A stretch of 64,000 nucleotides of DNA from an uncultured Gammaproteobacteria bacterium (GTDB taxonomy: Bacteria; Pseudomonadota; Gammaproteobacteria; JAADHQ01), in NCBI GenBank assembly GCA_947258655.1, contig CAMYJD010000004.1, forward strand, positions 7,644-71,643. The letters are read 5' to 3'. Below the pieces are notes generated by a model. That model worked only from the letters and a program-made list of their open reading frames with translations, did no database searches and had not been told where the DNA came from. This document shows positions 58,282-64,000 of this stretch, piece by piece (position 1 is the first letter of the stretch; the number at the start of each line of letters is the position of its first letter). Made by a program: the position numbers and the translations under genes.

Positions 58282-59694
58282 ATGGCAGTTAAAGTGCGTT
58301 TAGTACCCAAGAGTCGAAGTGGTGGGATCCAGGCCTTTGATCTTGCAATGTCCTCCATGTTACCCAGGGAGGAGATTGAAACGGATCCTGATCGTGCCAG
58401 GTTGGCGTTGAATAAATGTATGGAGCATGGTTACAGTGCGCGGATTACGAATAAGGACCGGGTGGAAATGCAGTTATCACCAGAGGAAGTAAAGGAATAC
58501 TTTAAAGCCGATGTCACAGAGGTGTCCTCAGGTATCAAATCGGATGTCAGTCTTGGTGTGGAGCTTTCTGAACAGTTTTACAAGGCAGAAACCGGATTGA
58601 CGATACCTGAGGACATGCAGGACGATATTGCGTTCGCCTATATCCCTACACCACCGACCTTCTTTGCAGTCAATGCGATTCCGCCAAAAATATCACTGCA
58701 TTATCTAAGCCTTGACGATGTGCGTGGTGTCTCCGGGGCGGCAAAATGCCATCGACGTGGATGGACGGGGAGTGACGTCCGCGCTGTTATGGTCGATAGC
58801 GGATTTTCCCAGCATCCGTATTTTCGTGAGCGCGGTTTCAACTACAACCCGATTGTGACACCCCAGCAGCCAGACCCGTTTACGGATCCAAGTGGGCATG
58901 GCACCGGAGAAAGTGCCAATCTGATGATGATTGCACCCAATATCGAATTTCACGGTGTCCGCTTCGGAGGGTCGGCTGCTGAAGATCTGGAATCTGCGCT
59001 TGCGACCGGTGCTACAATCCTGTCGAACTCCTGGGGCTGGGACGCGGACCATCAGTCCTGGGATGATCTGCGCCAGACAGATCCCAATCTGTATTTCGAA
59101 TTCCAGGACCTGTCCGCACTGATTGTCGATGCCACGGCCGATGGCAAGGTCATCATTTTCTCGGCCGGGAACGGTCACCGTGCCTTTCCGGGGAGTCATC
59201 CCGATGTAATCGCAGCCGGCGGTGTCACGGTCAATGAAGATAGTTCTTTGCAGGCATCGTCCTACGCCAGTAGTTTCGAAAGCCTGTTACATCCGGGACG
59301 CCTGGTCCCCGATGTTTGCGGGGTTGTCGGTGAAGCAACACCGGGTGGACCGATGCCCGGACATATCATGTTGCCGGTCCCGAGTGGTGCCGGGCTCGAA
59401 GGTGAAAACATGCCCGCCGACAAGTCCGATTTAGGTTGGGGCATCTTTAGTGGAACTTCGGCCGCCGCACCGCAGATCGCCGGAGTCGTGGCGCTAATGC
59501 AGCATGCACGCGCAACTGTAGGAAAAGCAGCGCTCAGTACTAGCGAGGTGAAGGCGATCTTACAGGCAACGGCCATCGATGTCACCGAGGGTCTGAGTGG
59601 TCTGGGTGATCCGGCAGACATCGGTTTCGATCGCGCCACGGGCGCCGGTTTTATCGATGCTTTCTCGGCCTGTGTCGCGGCAACGAATAACTGA
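58282..59694 (+). CDS. Subtilisin-family (S8) serine peptidase without signal peptide
   Basis: Peptidase of 470 residues from the ATG at 58282 (AAGGAG eight bases upstream). The triad is complete: D172 (V-M-V-D-S-G-F), H206 (G-H-G-T-G), S393 (G-T-S-A-A-A-P), with oxyanion N297 (S-A-G-N-G). Residues 30-80 form a prodomain-like part (A-L-N-K-C-M-E-H-G-Y, then V-K-E-Y-F-K-A-D-V). There is no signal peptide or membrane segment, so it should act in the cytoplasm or be exported by an unknown route. It follows the prodomain-like gene closely. Confidence 0.85.
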   Translation: MAVKVRLVPKSRSGGIQAFDLAMSSMLPREEIETDPDRARLALNKCMEHGYSARITNKDRVEMQLSPEEVKEYFKADVTEVSSGIKSDVSLGVELSEQFYKAETGLTIPEDMQDDIAFAYIPTPPTFFAVNAIPPKISLHYLSLDDVRGVSGAAKCHRRGWTGSDVRAVMVDSGFSQHPYFRERGFNYNPIVTPQQPDPFTDPSGHGTGESANLMMIAPNIEFHGVRFGGSAAEDLESALATGATILSNSWGWDADHQSWDDLRQTDPNLYFEFQDLSALIVDATADGKVIIFSAGNGHRAFPGSHPDVIAAGGVTVNEDSSLQASSYASSFESLLHPGRLVPDVCGVVGEATPGGPMPGHIMLPVPSGAGLEGENMPADKSDLGWGIFSGTSAAAPQIAGVVALMQHARATVGKAALSTSEVKAILQATAIDVTEGLSGLGDPADIGFDRATGAGFIDAFSACVAATNN

Positions 59695-59718
59695 GATGAA
59701 GCATTGGAGCGCAGAAAT

Positions 59719-61410
59719 TTATCGCGATAAAATCAATGTCATACCATGTCCACGTGGATCACTGGCAGCAGAAATCGAACCATCGCGATGCTGGACAACG
59801 ATTTGCATATTCCCGTAACTCCCTTGTCCACCACCATAGGGTGACATCTTTCGTTTGAGACGATGGCCCAGAAGCGAAAGTGCAGCGACTTCCTTGTCTG
59901 TCAATGCGTTATCCTCATACATGACGACATCCGGCAGATATTGATGATGGAAACGTCTATGACTGACTATGTCAGCAGCAGATACACCGTTAGAGAAGTC
60001 TAAAATAGCCAGAAGCACCATCGTAATAATTCTACTCCCGCCTGGGGTGCCGAGTACGGCTGTTGCATTATCTGACGTAATTAATGTTGGTGACATGCTG
60101 GATAATGGGCGTTTCCCAGGTGCGATTGCATTGGCTTCACCTCCAATCAGGCCGTAGGCATTGGGTGTACCGGGTTTTGCTGCGAAGTCGTCCATTTCAT
60201 TATTGAGTAGCACACCCGTGCCGGCAGGGACAAAGCATGCGCCAAACGGAAAATTGATACTGAGTGTTGCAGACACCATATTTCCTTCGTGATCTATAAT
60301 AGAAAAATGTGTGGTGTCGTTACCATTGCCATCGGGTTTTGCATATGTGGATATAAACTCGCTTGGTGTGGCTTCATTGTTACGGATCTCACCTGCCTGC
60401 CTGCTGATATGTTTGTCGCCCATTAGTTGTTTGACAGGTATGCTTGTGAAATCCGGGTCACCCAGAAATTGGGCGCGATCGGCATAGGCCCTTTTCATGG
60501 CCTCAATGATAATATGCTTGCGTCTGATATTGTCCATTTTATCCAGATCAAACTTTTCCAGCATGCCAAGGATCTCGGCCAGGGCAATACCACCTGATGA
60601 TGGGGGCGATGCAGAGCTGATTTTCATGCCACGATATGTGAAGGAGATCGGTTCTCTTTCTACGACTTTATATTGCTCCAGGTCCTTGAGTGTCCAGATG
60701 CCGGCACCCTTGTTAATACCATTAACGAGCAGCTGTGCGGTATTTCCAGAGTAAAATCCCTTTGCGCCCTGAGTTGCCAGCAGTTCAAGCGTGGAGGCCA
60801 GGTCGGGTTGTTTTAATACATGTTTTTCCGGAGGCACATTATTATTATGCAGAAAGATCCTGGCAGTGTCAGGATCTTCCCTTAAAGAGTCCAAGCGTAA
60901 TTTGGCATACAGGCGGTATTTGTCATCTATCTGATAGCCATCTTTTGCAAGTCTGATAGCGGGCGCCAGATTAGCGGATAATGACAGACGACCATATTTT
61001 CTGGTGATATGATCGAGTGCGGCTGGAACACCGGGGATACCACCAGCAAGGGCGCCTTTTATGGCAAGTTTCTTGTTGAAATTACCCTTGTTGTCAAGGT
61101 ACATGTTTCTATGGGCCTTGAGCGGCGCTTTTTCGCGCCCATCGATCATTACTGTAGTGTTATCTTTTTTTCTATGCAGTAACCAGAAGCCTCCACCTCC
61201 TATGCCAGATGCATACGGTTCGACAACGGCGAGGGCTGCGGATACGGCAACTGCTGCGTCAAATGCATTGCCGCCATTTTTTAGTATCTCATTTCCAACT
61301 TCTGAGGCTATAGGGTGAGCAGTAGCTATACCATGGTAAGAACCTTCTTTAGCATTGCTGGAGGTGGCAAATAATACGAATACCGTAAATATTATCGATA
61401 TTAATTTCAT
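59719..61410 (-). CDS. ggt: Exported gamma-glutamyltranspeptidase
   Basis: N-terminal nucleophile hydrolase of 563 residues with a signal peptide (hydrophobic run, then S-S-N-A-K). The nucleophile after autocleavage is T366 in D-T-T-H-F-S, matching T-T-H-Y-S of E. coli Ggt. G-G-S-R-I-I-T lies near residue 480. It breaks down glutathione and other gamma-glutamyl compounds in the periplasm. It is 17 bases from the CHAP gene on the same strand. Confidence 0.92.
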   Translation of the reverse strand: MKLISIIFTVFVLFATSSNAKEGSYHGIATAHPIASEVGNEILKNGGNAFDAAVAVSAALAVVEPYASGIGGGGFWLLHRKKDNTTVMIDGREKAPLKAHRNMYLDNKGNFNKKLAIKGALAGGIPGVPAALDHITRKYGRLSLSANLAPAIRLAKDGYQIDDKYRLYAKLRLDSLREDPDTARIFLHNNNVPPEKHVLKQPDLASTLELLATQGAKGFYSGNTAQLLVNGINKGAGIWTLKDLEQYKVVEREPISFTYRGMKISSASPPSSGGIALAEILGMLEKFDLDKMDNIRRKHIIIEAMKRAYADRAQFLGDPDFTSIPVKQLMGDKHISRQAGEIRNNEATPSEFISTYAKPDGNGNDTTHFSIIDHEGNMVSATLSINFPFGACFVPAGTGVLLNNEMDDFAAKPGTPNAYGLIGGEANAIAPGKRPLSSMSPTLITSDNATAVLGTPGGSRIITMVLLAILDFSNGVSAADIVSHRRFHHQYLPDVVMYEDNALTDKEVAALSLLGHRLKRKMSPYGGGQGSYGNMQIVVQHRDGSISAASDPRGHGMTLILSR

Positions 61411-61427
61411 GTAGTATCATCCATTGA

Positions 61428-62087
61428 CTATTTAAACGCTGCATGTTTCCAGCCGATCAGGTAGGGATCCAGTATCCAGTAACTCCCGTCTTTCTCTAGA
61501 TAATCAATCTGGCGTGCGTATTGACCTGACCATTTGGTATTTTTGTAATTTTGTTCTGTGAGTAAAATTTGCTTTTTATCGGTGTTTATATTTGATATTA
61601 CGGCAACATGGCCTGTTCCCAGCAGTGCTTTGGCATATATTAACAAATCACCGACTACTGGTGGCTGTTTTGATCCGTTGAGATGGGAGGAAACCGGGAT
61701 TTTTTCCTTGCTGCTAACACGGGTGTAAAATTTTATTTTATCCCATATATCAATCGCGTAATCGACATCACCATAGACTACCCCATGATTGGCAAGTAAC
61801 CAGCGTCGTGCAAATTCGACACACTGCCATTTTATACCGGTATAGGTACCCTGGTACTTGTTCGGTTCAAATATTACACAGCTATTACTGCAATTTGAAT
61901 AGGCCTTCAGGCCGGTTTTTGTTGTGCCCAGAATATTGCCGTAGTCAGTCACGCACTTGTCATAACAGGCGGCCTTGTTTTCCTGTGCAAAAGTAGATGT
62001 GCAAATCAATAATAACAGAAACGGGAACAATAATCCTTTACCATGAATTATATGATGTGTAGATTGCATTCGTATTTTCTCTATCAT
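61428..62087 (-). CDS. Exported CHAP amidase, glutathionylspermidine-amidase-like
   Basis: CHAP-domain protein of 219 residues with a signal peptide (long hydrophobic run ending T-F-A-Q). The catalytic C89 is in G-I-K-W-Q-C-V-E-F-A-R-R-W-L and H160 in G-T-G-H-V-A-V-I. The stretch Y-T-G-I-K-W-Q-C-V-E-F-A-R-R-W-L closely matches the amidase part of glutathionylspermidine synthetase/amidase. Four cysteines lie before C89 (41-70) and may form disulfides. Start at 62087 is chosen for GGAGAG just upstream. Confidence 0.8.
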   Translation of the reverse strand: MIEKIRMQSTHHIIHGKGLLFPFLLLLICTSTFAQENKAACYDKCVTDYGNILGTTKTGLKAYSNCSNSCVIFEPNKYQGTYTGIKWQCVEFARRWLLANHGVVYGDVDYAIDIWDKIKFYTRVSSKEKIPVSSHLNGSKQPPVVGDLLIYAKALLGTGHVAVISNINTDKKQILLTEQNYKNTKWSGQYARQIDYLEKDGSYWILDPYLIGWKHAAFK

Positions 62088-62137
62088 TGCTCTCTCCATG
62101 TAAGTAGATGTTGATTTAACATGTTAGTTCCCTGTGT

Positions 62138-62863
62138 TTATTCAATCGTGAATTCAATTGGCGTATTCAAGGAACCATGATTGAAATCACCGAGCAGGGC
62201 GTTTTCATTGACGTCACGAGCATTTATCATCCAATTATATATACCTCCTTTCTGCAGCAGTCCTTTCGGTAATACAAGTTCAGGCCTGCTTAATAACTTG
62301 GATGAATGTATTATTCGCTGTTCCCATACATCCCTGATAAACACCTTATAGTGTTTTGCTCCGGGTACCGGTTTCCAGGTAAGTTTTTCGGGTAGACGTT
62401 TTAGTATTGCATTTTTTCCAGGCGATACTCCCTGTGGAATATCCATACGAGCCAGGATTACATAATCCTTTGCTTCATATCTCCTATTATCTTTCATGGT
62501 AATGATGGCGCGATACCACCCATCCCTTGCCGTATGTGGAATATCCATCTGCGTGATGAACACCCTTTTTTCCGGTTTCCCTTTTTTCTTTACGACTCTG
62601 AATTTGTCTGGATTGATTATACCAAGCATTTTGTTGCCAGGCGTATATATCTCCATTTTTTTAATATTTTTAAAATCATAGCTGGAAAATAAAGACATGA
62701 AAAAAAGTTTTCGCTGTGGCCAGTTACAGACATGTATGTCGAAAAAACCAACTTTTGTGTAGTGTGGATCAGCTTCAGGCGCAGGGGTAATATCGTCTGC
62801 GCGAACAAGGCCTGCATGAACACCAATAAACAGTATCAGTGTGGTCTTGAGAAAATATCGCAT
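62138..62863 (-). CDS. Exported protein with FN3-like C-terminal domain
   Basis: Protein of 241 residues from the ATG at 62863 (GGGGGA upstream) with a signal peptide (F-L-K-T-T-L-I-L-F-I-G-V, then V-R-A-D-D). The C-terminal part (about 155-240) has the beta pattern of a fibronectin type III domain (L-T-W-K-P-V-P-G-A-K-H-Y-K-V-F-I, then Y-N-W-M-I-N-A-R-D). The first half is unrecognised. It precedes the CHAP gene on the same strand with 50 bases between, likely one operon. Confidence 0.65.
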   Translation of the reverse strand: MRYFLKTTLILFIGVHAGLVRADDITPAPEADPHYTKVGFFDIHVCNWPQRKLFFMSLFSSYDFKNIKKMEIYTPGNKMLGIINPDKFRVVKKKGKPEKRVFITQMDIPHTARDGWYRAIITMKDNRRYEAKDYVILARMDIPQGVSPGKNAILKRLPEKLTWKPVPGAKHYKVFIRDVWEQRIIHSSKLLSRPELVLPKGLLQKGGIYNWMINARDVNENALLGDFNHGSLNTPIEFTIE

Positions 62864-62904
62864 ACTATCATCCCCCAATTATTCGTATAATCAATATCGT
62901 CAAT

Positions 62905-63342
62905 TCATTTCGCAAGAAGATTGGCGTTCCTGAGCCTTAGACTCAGACTTTTCAATATGCCAAGGCTCAATTCCGGATAGTGCAGGATAAGCCCGTGTAA
63001 TCGTGTTTTCTCTAATGATAGTAATTGCGCATCCTCCAGGACAATGGCCGTTGCGGATCTTGGCTGATCATCGAGCAGGTTCATTTCGCCAAAACAGTCT
63101 CCCTGCCCTAAAGTTGCAACATATTTATTACTGTTTGCATCTGACTCCAGTGATATGCCAATTTTTCCTTGCTGCAGGATATACATATGGTCGCCATAGT
63201 TATTGATTTCGAAAACCTTGTCTCCCTTAAAATATTGCTCATCTTCCAGTTCCATAGCAACGGAGCGTAGGTCCTCGGTAGAAACTTCAGAAAAAATGGG
63301 AGATTTCTTCAGCAGTAATATTCTTTCAAATAAATCAGACAT
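62905..63342 (-). CDS. Cyclic-nucleotide-binding domain protein
   Basis: Single cNMP-binding domain of 145 residues without DNA-binding helices. The phosphate cassette F-G-E-M-N-L-L-D-D-Q-P-R-S-A-T-A fits the cAMP/cGMP pattern (F-G-E-x-A-L, R-x-A). It lies eight bases downstream of the HEAT-repeat gene, so the two are probably made together and may form a sensor unit. Confidence 0.85.
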   Translation of the reverse strand: MSDLFERILLLKKSPIFSEVSTEDLRSVAMELEDEQYFKGDKVFEINNYGDHMYILQQGKIGISLESDANSNKYVATLGQGDCFGEMNLLDDQPRSATAIVLEDAQLLSLEKTRLHGLILHYPELSLGILKSLSLRLRNANLLAK

Positions 63343-63350
63343 AGTAAATC

Positions 63351-64000
63351 CTAATTAAACACTTTCAACGCATCTTCGGCACAAGCTTTTAGCCATGGGT
63401 CATGTCTTCTGGTGCACCAGTCGAGCGCACTCTTGGATGAGCTGAATGCATCGTTATTGTCTTTTGAAATTAACTTGCCGGGTGTAATGCCTTCAATAAG
63501 ATTAGCCAGAATGACTGCAAGGCCCTGGTTATCTATATTTCTGAGCGCTTCCATGGACTGTGCAGCAACACGTTTGTCATTACTCTTTATACCAGCCTGG
63601 ATAATGTTAATTGTGTGAGGATCCTGAATGGATTTCATGGCCTGAAGTGTCAAGTCTACGATTTGTTCCAATCGTTCCTGTAATGCATACACAATCAGCT
63701 CTACAGCAGGAAACACAAGATACTCCGGGAATTTGTGTAGCGTTTCGAGTACTCTCGATATGAGCTCTGCGTCATGTGCCTTTGAAATGGCAATGTCTTC
63801 CATGATGCTGTTGGGCGTACCGGATTCCACGAGTTTGCTAAGTATGGTCGATTGGGTGCGAGGTGAACCCAGGTTCTCATCCTTGATCCAGTTTATAAAG
63901 GTTTCTCTCTGATTGTCATCCTTGAAAAGATCGATGGCGTTTTTTCTCACCAGCGGGTGTGAATCCTCGAGCGCATTAATGATAAATTTCTGTTCATCAT
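63351..64000 (-). CDS. HEAT-repeat protein, cut by the window end
   Basis: The frame runs to the right edge without a stop and extends beyond the GTG at 63950: codons at 63951-63998 read D-E-Q-K-F-I-I-N-A-L-E-D-S-H-P-L in the same frame and join V-R-K-N-A, a typical HEAT repeat, so the gene starts outside. At least five helical repeats of the L-x-x-x-D-x-x-x-x-V-R/A-x-x-A-x-x-x-L type are present. The unseen N-terminal part may contain a membrane transporter domain, as HEAT plus cNMP proteins sometimes do. Confidence 0.75.
   Translation of the reverse strand, partial: DEQKFIINALEDSHPLVRKNAIDLFKDDNQRETFINWIKDENLGSPRTQSTILSKLVESGTPNSIMEDIAISKAHDAELISRVLETLHKFPEYLVFPAVELIVYALQERLEQIVDLTLQAMKSIQDPHTINIIQAGIKSNDKRVAAQSMEALRNIDNQGLAVILANLIEGITPGKLISKDNNDAFSSSKSALDWCTRRHDPWLKACAEDALKVFN

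Overview
The window reads as chromosomal DNA of a motile, free-living gammaproteobacterium of moderate GC content. This is an inference from the gene set: YheU, AmpG, Mqo, RimI, the RbbA/YhhJ/YhiI exporter, monomeric isocitrate dehydrogenase, and REP-like palindromes resembling those of this class. I found no rRNA, tRNA, CRISPR array, prophage or intact insertion sequence.

Layout. Bases 1-5.9 kb hold housekeeping and envelope genes: the end of a membrane metal-dependent hydrolase, an NHL beta-propeller protein, a histidine phosphatase, YheU, a 47-residue ribbon-helix-helix protein next to a perfect 18-bp palindrome, malate:quinone oxidoreductase and AmpG. Bases 6.1-18.9 kb form a signalling island: CheY (minus), then STAS-CheY-CheA-CheW-receptor-CheR-CheD-CheB on plus, a REC-REC-GGDEF cyclase, and a PilZ (YcgR-like) gene interrupted by a stop codon. 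The order cheY-cheA-cheW-mcp-cheR-cheD-cheB matches the Pseudomonas aeruginosa Che2 (F7-type) cluster. The receptor is soluble and carries an N-terminal globin, two Aer2-like PAS domains, a third PAS and a C-terminal W-x-x-F tether, so it is probably an oxygen or redox sensor.

Bases 19.1-28.1 kb hold an unrecognised lipoprotein plus small-protein pair and, across a bidirectional terminator, a four-gene exporter operon (HlyD, RbbA-like double ATPase/permease, YhhJ-like permease, TolC-like protein with an N-terminal binding-protein domain). Bases 28.4-33.3 kb carry a glutamine amidotransferase, the ergothioneine pair egtB-egtD and DNA polymerase IV. Bases 33.9-36.8 kb carry motA-motB and a membrane-anchored FHA protein. 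Bases 37.3-40.9 kb carry a broken phosphotransferase gene, an inositol-monophosphatase-like gene and small or hydrolase genes.

Bases 41.1-46.1 kb are a molybdenum hydroxylase operon: [2Fe-2S] subunit, Tat-exported catalytic subunit, XdhC maturation factor, MocA-like cytidylyltransferase and a DUF429 protein. Bases 46.7-54.5 kb are mixed: creatininase family, a GltD/DsrL-like iron-sulfur flavoprotein, RimI, a THEP1 NTPase, an M28 peptidase, an alpha/alpha-barrel protein and a ComEA-like protein, with degraded gene pieces and REP/RPE-type repeats between them. Bases 55.3-64 kb hold monomeric NADP isocitrate dehydrogenase, a possible prodomain-plus-subtilase pair, an exported gamma-glutamyltranspeptidase beside an exported glutathionylspermidine-amidase-like CHAP protein, a secreted FN3-like protein, a cyclic-nucleotide-binding protein and a HEAT-repeat protein cut by the window end.

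The best candidates for something new are the globin plus twin Aer2-PAS chemoreceptor, the binding-protein/TolC fusion in an RbbA-type exporter, and the prodomain-like protein paired with a cytoplasmic-looking subtilase. All function calls are by motif recognition; no search was run.
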